In this document: positions 38,034 to 47,908 of the stretch, one piece after another
Layout: each line of letters begins with the position of its first letter
Position numbering within the stretch: the first letter of the stretch is position 1
Assembly: GCA_020832655.1 (NCBI GenBank)
Contig: JAFIEF010000001.1
Coordinates: forward strand, 62,001 to 126,000
Direction: 5' to 3'
Source: Paracoccaceae bacterium
Lineage (GTDB): Bacteria > Pseudomonadota > Alphaproteobacteria > Rhodobacterales > Rhodobacteraceae
Length of the DNA stretch: 64,000 bases
Notes under the pieces: generated by a model
The model's database searches: none
Seen by the model: the letters and a program-made list of their open reading frames with translations, nothing else
What the model was told of the DNA's origin: nothing
Made by a program: the position numbers and the translations under genes

Positions 38034-38561
38034 TCAACTTGTCCGGCCGCCCGAAATCACGGTCACTGCGCGGCGGTTCAGATCCCAGCAGCGCTGCGCG
38101 GCGCAAGCCTCGACCGGGCGTTCCTTGCCATAGCTGACCGTACGCATACGATCACGGCTGATGCCCTGGCTGACCAGATACTGCATCACCGCATTGGCGC
38201 GACGCTCGCCCAGCGCGACGTTATATTCGCGCGTGCCGCGTTCATCGGCATGGCCTTCGATGATGATCGGGAAATGCGGGTTGGCGGTCAGCCAGCGCGC
38301 CTGCGCGTTGAGGGTCTGGCGGCCTTCCTCGCTGATGCTGGAACTGTCGGTGGTGAAATGCACCCGGTCGCCGATGCGCTGGTTGAAATGCGCAATCGAG
38401 GTCGGGTCATTGGGGTCGCCCAGCGCCTGCGAGCTGATCCCCTGATCATACCCGCCGAACCCGTCGGCCCCGCCGCCGCCGAACATGCCGGGGCGCGGGT
38501 TGTTGCACGCCGCCAGCGCGAGCGTGGCCAGCAGAAGGGCTGTCTTGGTCGTGAAATTCAT
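38034..38561 (-). CDS. pal: Peptidoglycan-associated lipoprotein Pal
   Basis: A 175-aa outer-membrane lipoprotein. The signal ends in the lipobox LALAAC, followed by a Gly-rich linker (GMFGGGGADGFGGYD). The OmpA-like domain binds peptidoglycan and shows VHFTTDSSSI and EGHADERGTREYNVALGERR. An ATG nine bases upstream (38570) is also possible, but its spacing to the AAGGG site is too short. Cysteines in EACAAQRCWD near the end may form a disulfide. It is part of tolQRAB-pal. Confidence 0.95.
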   Translation of the reverse strand: MNFTTKTALLLATLALAACNNPRPGMFGGGGADGFGGYDQGISSQALGDPNDPTSIAHFNQRIGDRVHFTTDSSSISEEGRQTLNAQARWLTANPHFPIIIEGHADERGTREYNVALGERRANAVMQYLVSQGISRDRMRTVSYGKERPVEACAAQRCWDLNRRAVTVISGGRTS

Positions 38562-38600
38562 GTCGGTCATGTCCCTTGGTTCAGGTGGTTGTTTATGTGC

Positions 38601-39923
38601 TCAGGGCCGCAACGGTCCCCAGGCAGGGTCAGAGGCCGGTCCCGGCGTTGGCAGCCGCCGCAGATTGCGCCCGGTGATATCGACGGAATACAGCGCCGGA
38701 TCCCCCCCTGCTGCTTCGCGCGTGAACATCACGACGCGCCCATTGGGTGACCATGTCGGGCCTTCGTCAAGAAAAGATGCCGTGAGCAGCCGCTCTTCGG
38801 AGCCGTCAGTGCGCATGACCCCGATATGAAAGCGCCCGGCATGGGATTTGGTGAACGCGATCAGATCCCCGCGCGGCGACCAGACCGGGGTGGAATAGCG
38901 CCCCTGCCCGAAGCTGATGCGCCGCGCCTCGCCGCCAGAGGCGGGCATGACATATAGCTGACTGGTGCCAGAGCGGTCGGATTCAAACACGATCTGGCGC
39001 CCATCGGGCGAAAAGCTGGGTGCTGTCGCGATCGAGGGCGAAGAGGTCAGCTGGCTCATCTGACCCGAGCGCATGTCAAGGCGGTACAGATCGGTATTGC
39101 CCCCGCGCGCGGCCGAAAACACCAGCGATTGCCCGTCAGGCGCAAAGCGCGGCGAAAATGTCATCGCACCGGGGATTTCGCCGACAAGCTGGCGCTGGCC
39201 GGTGGCAAGCGTCATCAGCCCGATGCGCGGGCTGCCGGTTTCATAGGTGGTGTAGACCGCGCGTTCCCCATCGGGCGAGACGCGCGGCGCGATGACAAGG
39301 CTGCGTCCATCGGTCAGGTATTCGACATTCTCGCCATCCTGATCCATGATCGCCAGCCGCTTGGCGCGGTTTTCACGCGGGCCGGATTCGGATATGAACA
39401 CCACGCGGCTGTCGAAATACCCGTCTTCGCCGGTGATCCGGCTATAGACTGCATCCGACACCTTATGCGCCATGCGCCGCCAGTTGCTGGTCGATCCGCC
39501 AAATTGCAGCCCCTGGCCCATCTGCTGGCCCGAGACCACATCAAAGAGGCGAAACTTCACCTCCATCCGGTTGCCGGAAACCGATACCGCGCCGGTGATC
39601 AGCGCCTGCACATTGATCGCGCGCCAGTCGGCATAGCTGACGCCTGCATCAAAGCTGCTGACCCGCGCAATATGGGCCGAGCGCGGCACTTCGCGAAACA
39701 GGCCAGTATTGGCCAGATTATTGGCGACCACCCGCCCCAGCGCTTCGTTGTATTGCTGGCCTGCGTTGTTTTCGGCCACGAAATCGGGCATCGCGAAGGG
39801 CATGGGTTCGATCACCCCTTCGGTGATCTGCAACCGCAGGGGTTGCGCCTGCGCCGCATCGGGCGGGGCAACAAGCCCCAGAAACAGCACCATCAGGGGC
39901 GCAAGAAGGGACAGCCGTGTCAT
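38601..39923 (-). CDS. tolB: Tol-Pal system protein TolB
   Basis: A 440-aa periplasmic protein with a signal peptide ([21 protein letters not shown]), an N-terminal domain of about 150 residues and a six-bladed beta-propeller. Propeller repeats are visible as ISPDG-like blades: [57 protein letters not shown]. TolB binds Pal and is contacted by TolA. Its start overlaps the tolA stop by four bases. Confidence 0.96.
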   Translation of the reverse strand: MTRLSLLAPLMVLFLGLVAPPDAAQAQPLRLQITEGVIEPMPFAMPDFVAENNAGQQYNEALGRVVANNLANTGLFREVPRSAHIARVSSFDAGVSYADWRAINVQALITGAVSVSGNRMEVKFRLFDVVSGQQMGQGLQFGGSTSNWRRMAHKVSDAVYSRITGEDGYFDSRVVFISESGPRENRAKRLAIMDQDGENVEYLTDGRSLVIAPRVSPDGERAVYTTYETGSPRIGLMTLATGQRQLVGEIPGAMTFSPRFAPDGQSLVFSAARGGNTDLYRLDMRSGQMSQLTSSPSIATAPSFSPDGRQIVFESDRSGTSQLYVMPASGGEARRISFGQGRYSTPVWSPRGDLIAFTKSHAGRFHIGVMRTDGSEERLLTASFLDEGPTWSPNGRVVMFTREAAGGDPALYSVDITGRNLRRLPTPGPASDPAWGPLRP

Positions 39924-41116
39924 CTTAGCCTCATGCCTTCAGGGTTGAATGTAATCTCTATATCACGCCATGCATCATATTGCTCGGGCGGCAGACCATA
40001 GCCATCCCCGGCGCAGCGGATGATTGCGCGCCGTGCGGCCTCGAACGCCTGCGACACCGCGGCCTCGGACCCGCCAGAGGCTTCGATCACGCGGATCGTG
40101 CCTGCCTCCGGCATTGCCGAGGGGGTCATGGAAAAGCCCAGCGTCACAGTAACCTGAAGCGCGTCGGTCGACAGTGCGCCGATATTCCAGCATTGCTGGA
40201 TCGCCAGCCGCAGCGCATCGGCCTGACCTGCCGACAGTGAAGCCGATCTGCTGGCGGACGCGGGGTTTGCAGGTTCCGACATCGCCGCAGCCAGCGCATC
40301 GGCGATGGCTTGCGCGGCAGGGTCATCGCGCTCTGACGCCTGGGGCGTTGGCGCGGGGGGGGCGGGAGGTGTCGGTTCCGCCTCGGTGGTTTCAGTCGGT
40401 TCGGGCGCGGGGGCTGGCGGGTCGGGGCGCGCAGGGCGCGCGCGCGGGCGCTGGCTTAGATCAGGGGCCGCTGCCGCGCGCTCCATCGCGCTGTCATCGG
40501 TTTCGGTGGCTTCGGTCACGATCTCGGTCGTGGCCTCTGGCGGCGCGGTCTCGGTCTGTTCGGGTTCGGCCAGCGTGACATCGGCCTGCGGGTCAGGGCG
40601 CGCTGCGGGCTGGGCGGCGATGTCGGTCTCGGCGGTATCGGGGGGCGCTTCGGTCGGGGTCGGGGCGACGCGATCCACCGGGCGCGGGCGCGGGCGCTGG
40701 CTGACCCCCGGTGTCGGCAGCGGGGCGAACACCACCCCGCCAGCGGGGGGCGTGGCTGGTTCCGGCTCTGGCGCGGGGGTGGGGGCGGGTGCCGGAACAG
40801 GTTCCGGCGCGCGGATTTCCGGCTCCGGGGCCGGGACCGGTTGTGGCTCCGGCTCCGGCTCTGGCTCTGGCGCGGGGGGTGGCGGGGCCGGGTCCGGCGC
40901 GGGGGCGGCGGGTTCCGGCATCGGGCGCGGCGCGCTCAGCGCGGCGAATTCTTCAACCGAGATCAGCGAGACATCGGTCACCGGCGTTGCGCGGTCGCGG
41001 GTCGGTGCCTGAAAGATATCAAACAGCATGACCCATGCAATCAGGCCAAGATGCGCCACACCCGAGACCTTCTGTCCCGTGTCCATGCGCGCCCATATGT
41101 CCCTTGCGCCTGTCAT
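39920..41116 (-). CDS. tolA: TolA-like cell envelope protein with a long Pro/Glu-rich linker
   Basis: A 398-aa bitopic protein in the TolA position. A short cytoplasmic N-terminus is followed by one membrane segment ([16 protein letters not shown], about residues 20-35). A long low-complexity linker of Pro, Glu and Ala ([18 protein letters not shown]) spans roughly residues 60-270. The C-terminal globular domain (about 290-398) has [20 protein letters not shown], the TonB/TolA C-terminal fold. TolA bridges the TolQR motor to TolB-Pal. The linker differs from the Ala/Lys helix of enterobacterial TolA. Confidence 0.9.
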   Translation of the reverse strand: MTGARDIWARMDTGQKVSGVAHLGLIAWVMLFDIFQAPTRDRATPVTDVSLISVEEFAALSAPRPMPEPAAPAPDPAPPPPAPEPEPEPEPQPVPAPEPEIRAPEPVPAPAPTPAPEPEPATPPAGGVVFAPLPTPGVSQRPRPRPVDRVAPTPTEAPPDTAETDIAAQPAARPDPQADVTLAEPEQTETAPPEATTEIVTEATETDDSAMERAAAAPDLSQRPRARPARPDPPAPAPEPTETTEAEPTPPAPPAPTPQASERDDPAAQAIADALAAAMSEPANPASASRSASLSAGQADALRLAIQQCWNIGALSTDALQVTVTLGFSMTPSAMPEAGTIRVIEASGGSEAAVSQAFEAARRAIIRCAGDGYGLPPEQYDAWRDIEITFNPEGMRLR

Positions 41117-41154
41117 CTGCCAGAAATGGCCTTTACCCTGGAACTCTGGATGCC

Positions 41155-41625
41155 CTAGTCAGCGCTGCCATCAAAACGCGGCCCGCCCTGATCGGTGACC
41201 AGCCCGATATTGTTGAACCCGCCCGCATTCAGCGCGCCCATCACCTGCACCACGCGCTCATAGGGGATGGCCCCGTCGGCGCGCAGAAACACGCGTGTGT
41301 CGCGCCGCTCGGCAGCGATGGCGCGCAGTTGCGGAATCAGATTGGCGGCCTCGACTTCCTCTGACATGATCATCACCGCGCCGTCATTGGTCAGGGTGAT
41401 CGCCAGCGGCTCTTCCTGCTCTGCAGGCAGCGCCCCGGCTGAAGTGCGCGGCAATTCCACCGGCACGCCCACGGTCAGCATCGGCGCTGCAACCATGAAG
41501 ATGATGAGCAGCACCAGCATTACATCGACAAAGGGCGTGACGTTGATTTCGGACATGCGCGCGGCCCCGCCGCGGCGCCTGCGCCGCCCGGTCCCGCCGC
41601 CCTTTTTCATGAACTGCGCGCCCAT
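41155..41625 (-). CDS. tolR: Biopolymer transport protein TolR/ExbD
   Basis: A 156-aa inner-membrane protein. A basic N-terminus (KKGGGTGRRRRRGG) precedes one transmembrane segment with the proton-carrying Asp in NVTPFVDVMLVLLIIFMV (about residues 28-45). The periplasmic domain ends in RADGAIPYERVVQVMGALN. With TolQ it uses the proton-motive force to move TolA. It follows tolQ with a three-base gap. Confidence 0.95.
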   Translation of the reverse strand: MGAQFMKKGGGTGRRRRRGGAARMSEINVTPFVDVMLVLLIIFMVAAPMLTVGVPVELPRTSAGALPAEQEEPLAITLTNDGAVMIMSEEVEAANLIPQLRAIAAERRDTRVFLRADGAIPYERVVQVMGALNAGGFNNIGLVTDQGGPRFDGSAD

Positions 41626-41628
41626 TAC

Positions 41629-42327
41629 TCAGGCCGCGTCCAGTTGCCGCGACAGGATGGTGTTGAACTCATCGGCAAAGCCTTCATAGCCTTGGATGAT
41701 CTCGTCACTGTCATCGGTCAGCTTGTTATAGAAAATCGTCGCCGGAATTGCCGCAAGCAGCCCCAGCCCGGTGGCCAGAAGCGCCTCGGCGATGCCCGGC
41801 GCGACAACGGCCAGATTGGTCGATTGCGCCAGCGCGATTTCCTCGAATGCGTGCTTGATCCCCCAGACAGTGCCGAACAGCCCGATAAACGGGCTGGCAG
41901 AGCCCACCGAGGCCAGGAAGGTCAGCCCGCTGGTCAGCCCGCGCGCCTCGCGGGTGATGGCCACATCCATTGACCGGTCAATGCGCGCCACCGCACCGGG
42001 GATCAGCCGCCCATCGGCACGATGCGAGCGTTGCCATTCGGTCATGCCCGCGGCAAACACGCGCTGCGGCGAGGTGCCGGGGTTGGGGCCAAGCTGCTGA
42101 TACAGCTCGTCCAGCGGCTCGCCCGACCAGAAGGCCAGGTCGAACTCCTCTGCCTGTGCGCGCGCGCGGCGATAGACCAGATGTTTCTGGATGATGATGG
42201 CCCATGACCAGAACGAGGCCACGATCAGGATGATCATCACCAGCTGCACTGTCAGGGTGGCACGCGCAAACAGCGCGATGAGGGAGAAATCAATCTCCTG
42301 CGTCAGGGTAACAGTTGTCGGGTCCAT
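41629..42327 (-). CDS. tolQ: Tol-Pal motor protein TolQ
   Basis: A 232-aa MotA/TolQ/ExbB family protein with three transmembrane segments: LIALFARATLTVQLVMIILI near the N-terminus, and two in the second half around SPFIGLFGTVWGIKHAFEEI and GIAEALLATGLGLLAAIPA. The start at the ATG at 42327 gives MDPTTVTLTQEIDF; a GTG four codons upstream is also in frame. It is separated from ybgC by 106 bases that include a small palindrome. Confidence 0.94.
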   Translation of the reverse strand: MDPTTVTLTQEIDFSLIALFARATLTVQLVMIILIVASFWSWAIIIQKHLVYRRARAQAEEFDLAFWSGEPLDELYQQLGPNPGTSPQRVFAAGMTEWQRSHRADGRLIPGAVARIDRSMDVAITREARGLTSGLTFLASVGSASPFIGLFGTVWGIKHAFEEIALAQSTNLAVVAPGIAEALLATGLGLLAAIPATIFYNKLTDDSDEIIQGYEGFADEFNTILSRQLDAA

Positions 42328-42433
42328 GTCACTGCTCACTCAAGAAGGGCCGCCTCTGGCGGGCGGTTTGCTTTGCGCCAGAGCATACAGGAAATAAAGC
42401 CCCACACCAACACAAGCGTGTTATAGTTTTGGT

Positions 42434-42850
42434 TTATGGGTCTGCGCCCTGGCCTGGATTTTGCGGCAGATGCGCGGTCAGTTGCCGGGGCAGGGGCCGG
42501 GGGCGGCCAGTATCGCCCAGACAAACCAGCGTGACCTGCGCATCAAACAGCAACCGACCCGCGCGCAGCACTTGCTGGGCCAGCACCAGCCGCGCACCGG
42601 AATGGCTGACAGGGGCGGTAGTGACATCAAGCAGATCATCGAAATGCGCTGGCGCCAGATAATCGGCCTCGACCCGGCGCACGGCAAAGACGCCTTCGCC
42701 CGCAGCCTTCATCGCCGCCTGATCAAACCCGAGAGCGCGCACCCATTCGCTGCGCGCGCGTTCGATGTATTTCAGGTAATTGGCGTAATAGACAATGCCC
42801 GCAAGGTCGGTGTCTTCGTAATAGACGCGGATCTGGTGGGTGTGGGTCAT
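42434..42850 (-). CDS. ybgC: Acyl-CoA thioesterase YbgC
   Basis: A 138-aa hot-dog-fold thioesterase. The catalytic Asp motif is YYEDTDLAGIVYYANYLKY, followed by ERARSEWVRALG. YbgC opens the tol-pal operon in most proteobacteria and has been linked to phospholipid metabolism. Here its start overlaps the stop of an unrelated repeat membrane protein by four bases, so translation is coupled to that gene. Confidence 0.94.
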   Translation of the reverse strand: MTHTHQIRVYYEDTDLAGIVYYANYLKYIERARSEWVRALGFDQAAMKAAGEGVFAVRRVEADYLAPAHFDDLLDVTTAPVSHSGARLVLAQQVLRAGRLLFDAQVTLVCLGDTGRPRPLPRQLTAHLPQNPGQGADP

Positions 42851-44445
42851 TTGATGTTATCCGTCTTGATCAGCCCCGAAAAACCCGCCACCGCAAGCAG
42901 GGTCAGCGCCCAGCCTGCGATGATATGCAGCCAAAGATAGAACCTTGCGAACTTGCCAAATGGCTGCGAGTCGTCGGGGATCCAGTAGCTTTGCATTTCC
43001 AGCGACAGGATCGGAAGCAAGCTGTCTGCGGAATAGATATACGGGTTGAACTGCGGATGGCCGCGTCCCTCGGGTGTTGTGTGAAAACACTCCAACCGGC
43101 CTTGGCCTTTCTGCCGCAACCCGCTTGTGGCTTCATTATCCCCAACCAGCCTAACCGTTTCGGTGGCATCAACGCCGCACAAGACCCATTCTGCCGAGCG
43201 TTGGATTTGCGGCAGATTTGGCTTCACTTCGTCGCGCGCAAAGGCCGTTCCGAATATCCAGACACCCAACAGATATGGAACCAGCAACCAAGCGGCGGCC
43301 AGCAGCGGCCTGCGCCCGTAAGCGACTGTAGCACCAAGGATGCGATCCCAGAACGCGAACCAGTAGTAATCCTCGAACAGATACGCGCGGCGCAACCGGT
43401 GGCGCCGCGCCTCGCGCTGCAGGCGCTCCTTTTCGATCAGGATTTTCGTGGCCTCCGCCCCATGCCCCATCTCGCGTAGCACCTTGGCGCAGTGCTCATA
43501 GGGGTCGGGCCAGAAATCTTGGCCGTAGTCTTGCGGTTTCTGTAGTGCCAGCCATGTCTTTCGGGTTTCTGCGTCTATAGGCGAGCGCCCCAGAAACGCG
43601 CCAAAGCGGCAACGCTTTAGAATCAATTCCGGCGGCCAGCAGGCCGGATCGTCATTGATGGCCCCCAAACTCGCGCCGGTCAGGTCAATGCAGCCGCTGA
43701 CCTTGGCCCCTTCGCGCAAGAAAAATGTGCCAGTTATCTTGGCCCCGTCACAATTCAGTGCCTTGCTCTTGGCCTGCAACTCCGCGCCGGTGCAGGACAG
43801 ATCGCCCCCCAGTCGCGCGCCCAGCAGCCGCACCTCGCCCGCGATTTTGGCATTGCTCAGAAAGACACTGCCCTCGGCCTGCATCCCGTCACACCTCAGC
43901 GCATTGCCCTTGGCCTGCAACTCTGCGCCGGTGCAGGACAGTTCGCCGCCCAGCCGCGCGCCCAGCAGCTGCACCTCGCCCGCGATTTTGGCCTCGCGCA
44001 GAAAGACGCCGCCCTCGACCTGCAAGCGATCTGCCGTAATGGCGGCTTTTACGTCAGAGCTATGCAGAAACAGGTTTTTGAGCTTGGCAGAGCGCAGGAT
44101 GATCGGGTCAGGGATATGGCAGAATACCAGCGCCAGATCATGGGGCAGGGTGGCGCCTTCGAAATCCAGCCCTTTGGTGCCTCCGCTGTTGTCGTCATCG
44201 CCAAGAATATACGCCCCCCAAACCCGCAACCCCGTTTCCGGCAGTCGGCAAGCGTCGCAGCCGCCAAGGGCAAGGAAGCGGATGAAACTGGCGCGCAGGG
44301 TTACTTCCTCGGTGGCGCTGACCGGCACGCTGTTTGAGACCCTAAAGACCTTGCGATTGCCCGCTTGCAGCCATTTGACCAACGCGTCTTCGGCAGGGGT
44401 GAAGGGCGCGAAGTCTTGCAGCGCTTTTCCCTGCCCGCCGCTCAT
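42847..44445 (-). CDS. Repeat-containing membrane protein, pentapeptide-like, unknown function
   Basis: A 532-aa protein. Residues about 90-260 hold beta-helix-like repeats; two 47-residue units are nearly identical ([18 protein letters not shown] and [11 protein letters not shown]), starting at residues 147 and 194, and are 141 bases apart in DNA. A basic helical region follows ([18 protein letters not shown]), then two transmembrane segments, about 378-400 and 500-525. The N-terminal Cys pair ([10 protein letters not shown]) may bind metal. I recall relatives labelled membrane-associated oxidoreductase without evidence. It overlaps lolD and ybgC by four bases on each side. Confidence 0.8.
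   Translation of the reverse strand: MSGGQGKALQDFAPFTPAEDALVKWLQAGNRKVFRVSNSVPVSATEEVTLRASFIRFLALGGCDACRLPETGLRVWGAYILGDDDNSGGTKGLDFEGATLPHDLALVFCHIPDPIILRSAKLKNLFLHSSDVKAAITADRLQVEGGVFLREAKIAGEVQLLGARLGGELSCTGAELQAKGNALRCDGMQAEGSVFLSNAKIAGEVRLLGARLGGDLSCTGAELQAKSKALNCDGAKITGTFFLREGAKVSGCIDLTGASLGAINDDPACWPPELILKRCRFGAFLGRSPIDAETRKTWLALQKPQDYGQDFWPDPYEHCAKVLREMGHGAEATKILIEKERLQREARRHRLRRAYLFEDYYWFAFWDRILGATVAYGRRPLLAAAWLLVPYLLGVWIFGTAFARDEVKPNLPQIQRSAEWVLCGVDATETVRLVGDNEATSGLRQKGQGRLECFHTTPEGRGHPQFNPYIYSADSLLPILSLEMQSYWIPDDSQPFGKFARFYLWLHIIAGWALTLLAVAGFSGLIKTDNIK
43741..43993 (-). repeat. Internal 141-base tandem duplication
   Basis: Two copies of a 141-base unit within the repeat membrane protein gene, e.g. 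GGCCTGCAACTC at 43771 and again at 43912. Mismatches are few and partly synonymous, so the duplication is fairly recent or kept by selection. It encodes the 47-residue beta-helix repeat. Confidence 0.75.
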
Positions 44446-45134
44446 CCCGAAGCCCCTTTTGTGATCCGGCCATCCGCCATCCGCAAGACGCGATCCATGC
44501 GGCGGGCAAGGTCAAGATTATGGGTGGCGATCAGCGCTGACAGGCCGGTATCGCGCACCAATGTCATCAGCGCGTCAAACACCTGATCAGAGGTCGCGGG
44601 GTCCAGATTGCCGGTGGGTTCATCGGCCAGAAGCAGGCTTGGCCCATTGGCCAGCGCGCGGCAGAACGCAACCCGCTGCTGCTCTCCCCCCGACAGCGCG
44701 GCGGGGCGGTGATCTGCGCGCGCACCCACCCCCACACGGGCCAGCAGATCGCGCGCGCGGGTTTCGGCCTGCGCTTTGGGCACGCCATTGGCAAGCTGCG
44801 GCAGCACCACATTTTCCAGCGCGCTGAATTCGGGCAGCAGATGGTGGAACTGATAGATGAACCCCACCTGACCCCGCCTTGCCGCCGTGCGCGCACCATC
44901 GCCCAGCCGGGTCATGTCGGCCCCGTTGATCACCACTGCCCCCTGATCAGGGGTATCGAGCAGCCCGGCAATGTGCAGCAATGTCGATTTGCCCGCGCCC
45001 GAAGGGGCCACCAGCGCCACCACCTCGCCCCGGTCCAGCGTCAGCGCGGCCCCATCCAGCACCCGCACCTCATTCGGGCGGCCCTTGTTGTAGGTTTTGT
45101 GGATGTCCTGCAACAGCAGCGTCTGGTCATTCAT
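44442..45134 (-). CDS. lolD: Lipoprotein-releasing ABC transporter ATPase LolD
   Basis: A 230-aa ABC ATPase. Walker A is APSGAGKST (about residues 41-49), the signature is [11 protein letters not shown] and Walker B is [12 protein letters not shown]. With LolC/E it releases outer-membrane lipoproteins from the inner membrane to the carrier LolA. Its start overlaps the lolC stop by eight bases. This tight coupling and the FtsX-type partner favour LolD over other ABC ATPases. Confidence 0.94.
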   Translation of the reverse strand: MNDQTLLLQDIHKTYNKGRPNEVRVLDGAALTLDRGEVVALVAPSGAGKSTLLHIAGLLDTPDQGAVVINGADMTRLGDGARTAARRGQVGFIYQFHHLLPEFSALENVVLPQLANGVPKAQAETRARDLLARVGVGARADHRPAALSGGEQQRVAFCRALANGPSLLLADEPTGNLDPATSDQVFDALMTLVRDTGLSALIATHNLDLARRMDRVLRMADGRITKGASG

Positions 45135-46413
45135 AGCGCAGCGCCTCGACCGGGTTCATGCGCGCGGCGCGGCGCGCGGGAAAGATGGTGACGATGAACG
45201 ACAGCGACAGCGACAACCCCACGGCTTTCAGCACATCTTCCAGCCGCAACTGCGCGGGCAGGGCATAGATCCCCCGGATCGAGGGATCCCACACCCCGCC
45301 ACCGGCGACATAATTCACGAAGCTGAAGATCTGGTCGATATAGATTGCGAACAGGCAGCCAAGGATCACCCCCGCAATCGTGCCCAGCACCCCCACACTG
45401 GCCCCGCAGATGAAGAAGACACGCAGCACCGATCCTTCGCTTAGCCCCATCGTGCGCAATATGCCGATATCGCGGCCCTTGTTCTTGACCAGCATGATCA
45501 GGCCAGAGATGATGTTCATCGCCGCGATCAGCACCAGGATCGACAGGATCACGAACATCACATTATCCTCGACATCCAGCGCGCGCAGGAACGACCCGGC
45601 GCTGTCGCGCCATGTCCACAGCATCGCGCGTTCGCCGCCGGCGCGCAAAAGCGTATCGCGCATGGCCTCGATCTGGTCGGGATTGGCGACCATCACCTCG
45701 ATCTCATCGGCGACCCCGTCGCGGTTGAAGTAAAGCTGGGCCTCTGCAAAGGGCATATAGATGCGGGTGCGGTCGATGTCATAGCGCCCGGCGGTGAAGA
45801 TATAGACCACCTCATAGGCCGAAATCCGCGGGCTGGTGCCGAAAGCCGTGCGTACCCCGTCAGGCGAGATCACGCGCAGCGTATCGCCCAAGCCCACCCC
45901 CAATTCGCGCGCCACGCCGGAACCGATGGCGATGCCTTCGCTGAAGCGCTCGATATCGCCCTGAGCGGTTTCCGGGTCGGCCACGCGCGGGATGGTGCGC
46001 AGATCATCGGCGCGGATGCCGAACACCTCGACGCCTGCATTGCGCCCATGCGCCGAAACCATCACCTGCCCCTTGATCAGCGGGGCCGCGCGGGTGACGC
46101 CGGGCACCGCAAGCAGCCGCTCGACCATATCGTCATAGGCGTCCATCGCGCGGCTGGTGCGTCCGGCCTCATCAACATGAACGGCGGAATAGACGGTTAC
46201 ATGGGCGTTTGCGCCCAGAATTGTGTCTACAAATTCCGCCCGAAATCCTGACCGCACCGAGAGCGTGGCAATCAGCGCGAACACCGCCAGCGTGATGCCG
46301 ACAAAAGAGATCACGGTCATCGCGCTGACCCCGCCCTCGGCGCGGCGCGCGCGCAGGTAACGCCAGGCGATCATCCACTCGAAGGCGGCAAAGGGGGCAG
46401 TCTGTCCGGTCAT
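45127..46413 (-). CDS. lolC: Lipoprotein-releasing ABC transporter permease LolC/LolE
   Basis: A 428-aa inner-membrane protein with an N-terminal transmembrane segment ([20 protein letters not shown]), a large periplasmic domain and three C-terminal segments ([39 protein letters not shown], and one near the end). [16 protein letters not shown] is the family's coupling-helix region. The start at 46413 fits [14 protein letters not shown]. Only one permease is present, as usual in alphaproteobacteria, where LolC and LolE roles are combined. proS, often adjacent in relatives, is 3.3 kb away. Confidence 0.93.
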   Translation of the reverse strand: MTGQTAPFAAFEWMIAWRYLRARRAEGGVSAMTVISFVGITLAVFALIATLSVRSGFRAEFVDTILGANAHVTVYSAVHVDEAGRTSRAMDAYDDMVERLLAVPGVTRAAPLIKGQVMVSAHGRNAGVEVFGIRADDLRTIPRVADPETAQGDIERFSEGIAIGSGVARELGVGLGDTLRVISPDGVRTAFGTSPRISAYEVVYIFTAGRYDIDRTRIYMPFAEAQLYFNRDGVADEIEVMVANPDQIEAMRDTLLRAGGERAMLWTWRDSAGSFLRALDVEDNVMFVILSILVLIAAMNIISGLIMLVKNKGRDIGILRTMGLSEGSVLRVFFICGASVGVLGTIAGVILGCLFAIYIDQIFSFVNYVAGGGVWDPSIRGIYALPAQLRLEDVLKAVGLSLSLSFIVTIFPARRAARMNPVEALRYE

Positions 46414-46561
46414 GCGGCAACGATCCTGTGGCGGGTCCGGGCGCACCCTCAACGGAATTGCCCCGCAAGGTCAAGGTCAAACCCTGTCACGCAAGGGTGA
46501 GAGGCCGGACAGGGGGTTGGGCATGCGGCAGGGTGGAAAGTGGGTTTGAGGGAGTGATTAG

Positions 46562-46771
46562 ATGCCCCAAAGTGGAATGGACTGGTGGGTCATTGCCGGG
46601 GTGATCATTGCAGCCATTGCAGCAATTATTGCATGGCGGCAGTTGCGCGGGGGTGCAGCCCGCACCAAGAACACAACCATCGATGGCGACAACAACACCC
46701 AGACGGGCGGCAAGGGTCAGACTGAAAACACCATTGAACGGGGCAGAAACAACAAACAAGGCGGCGCATGA
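46562..46771 (+). CDS. Small membrane protein with Asn/Gly-rich repeats, partner of the TPR protein
   Basis: A 69-aa protein. One transmembrane segment (VIAGVIIAAIAAIIAW, about residues 10-25) is followed by basic residues and a polar tail with two related units, TIDGDNNTQTG (39-49) and TIERGRNNKQG (57-67). The same motif recurs at the N-terminus of the next protein (DCDNNTQVG). A GAGGGA ribosome site precedes the ATG. The stop overlaps the TPR gene start by four bases. By the positive-inside rule the repeats should be cytoplasmic. I recognise no family. Confidence 0.68.
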   Translation: MPQSGMDWWVIAGVIIAAIAAIIAWRQLRGGAARTKNTTIDGDNNTQTGGKGQTENTIERGRNNKQGGA

Positions 46772-47895
46772 TCGGGCCTAAGACAGATAACAGCATATCC
46801 GATTGCGACAATAATACGCAGGTCGGGCATAACGCTGGAACGATCACGGTTGGCCTGACATTCGAACAGCACGAAGCCGCAATGGAACGCGCCATCGCCC
46901 GCAAGGAGGCAGACCTGGGGCGCGCCCATACCGCCGAAAAAGCCCTGATCCAGCGCGAACTGGATGAATTGCGCAGACGAATGCTGGATTTGGGCGCAGA
47001 CTATCAAGCCCGCCTGACGGAATTGGCCGACACCAAGGCCATGCTGGCGCGCTACGACAACCAGATCGAACGCACGCGCTTTGATCAAGCCATCGCCGCG
47101 CTGGACAATGATGATGAATCGCTTGCCGTCGAAATCCTGACCGAATTGGCACAGGCCAAGGCCCGCCGCCGCGAGGATGAGGCCATCGAAGAAGCGAAAA
47201 TTCAATTCAAACTGGGCGAAATCGCTGAATCCCGCGTGGAATGGGCCAGCGCCGCGCAGCACTACACCCGCGCCGCAGAGCTGCACCCGAGCTATGACAA
47301 CCTGTTCAAAGCGGGAGTATTGCTCCTTCATGCAGGGGAATATGACGCCGCCTTGGAAAAGAACAAGAAACTCGTCGCCCTGTCGCGCCACGAATATGGC
47401 CCCCGCGATGCCCAAACCACCACCGCACTGAACAATTACGCTGAATCGCTGCGCGCCGCGGGTAGCTACCCCGAGGCCGAGCCGCTTTACCGCGAGGCGC
47501 TGGCGATTTCCCGCGCGACACTGGGCGACCGCCACCCAGACGTGGCGAGCTATCTCAACAACCTCGCGGAGTTGCTGCACGCCACGGGGCGCACTGAGCA
47601 GGCCGAGCCGCTTTGCCGCGAGGCGCTGGAGATTGGCCGCGAAACACTGGGCGGCCGCCACCCCGCTGTGGCGATCAGCCTCAACAACCTCGCGCTGTTG
47701 TTGGACGCCACCGACCGCGCCGGTCAGGCAACGCCGCTATATCTTGAAGCGCTGGGCATTTTCCGCGCCAGCCTTGGCGATAACCACCCCGATACCAAAA
47801 CTATTGCCGGAAACACCCTGCGCCACCTGCGCCAACACGCCCCCGACCACCCCGATCTGGCACAATTACAGGCGGTCTATGGGGCTGCGCCCTAA
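46768..47895 (+). CDS. TPR protein with an N-terminal Asn/Gly motif and coiled coil
   Basis: A 375-aa soluble protein. Residues 1-30 are polar and Gly/Asn-rich (SISDCDNNTQVGHNAGTITV). A long coiled coil follows (about 33-105, e.g. ERAIARKEADLGRAHTAEKA). Then come TPR units: one or two near 150-205 and three kinesin-light-chain-type repeats of 42 residues at about 217-342, each with ALNNxAE and EAEPLYREAL-like helices. Such repeats mediate protein binding and occur in bacterial conflict and signalling proteins. Coupled to the small membrane protein upstream, it may be anchored through the shared motif. Function unknown. Confidence 0.82.
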   Translation: MIGPKTDNSISDCDNNTQVGHNAGTITVGLTFEQHEAAMERAIARKEADLGRAHTAEKALIQRELDELRRRMLDLGADYQARLTELADTKAMLARYDNQIERTRFDQAIAALDNDDESLAVEILTELAQAKARRREDEAIEEAKIQFKLGEIAESRVEWASAAQHYTRAAELHPSYDNLFKAGVLLLHAGEYDAALEKNKKLVALSRHEYGPRDAQTTTALNNYAESLRAAGSYPEAEPLYREALAISRATLGDRHPDVASYLNNLAELLHATGRTEQAEPLCREALEIGRETLGGRHPAVAISLNNLALLLDATDRAGQATPLYLEALGIFRASLGDNHPDTKTIAGNTLRHLRQHAPDHPDLAQLQAVYGAAP

Positions 47896-47908
47896 ATGCA
47901 GACGCCGC

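Noticed and set aside
40305..41012. Gly/Ser-rich frame on plus opposite tolA
   Set aside because: It mirrors the Pro/Glu-coding repeats of the TolA linker on the other strand.
43771..43932. Regular repeats that could suggest a CRISPR array
   Set aside because: Only two units 141 bases apart, both in frame within a protein gene; they encode a 47-residue repeat.
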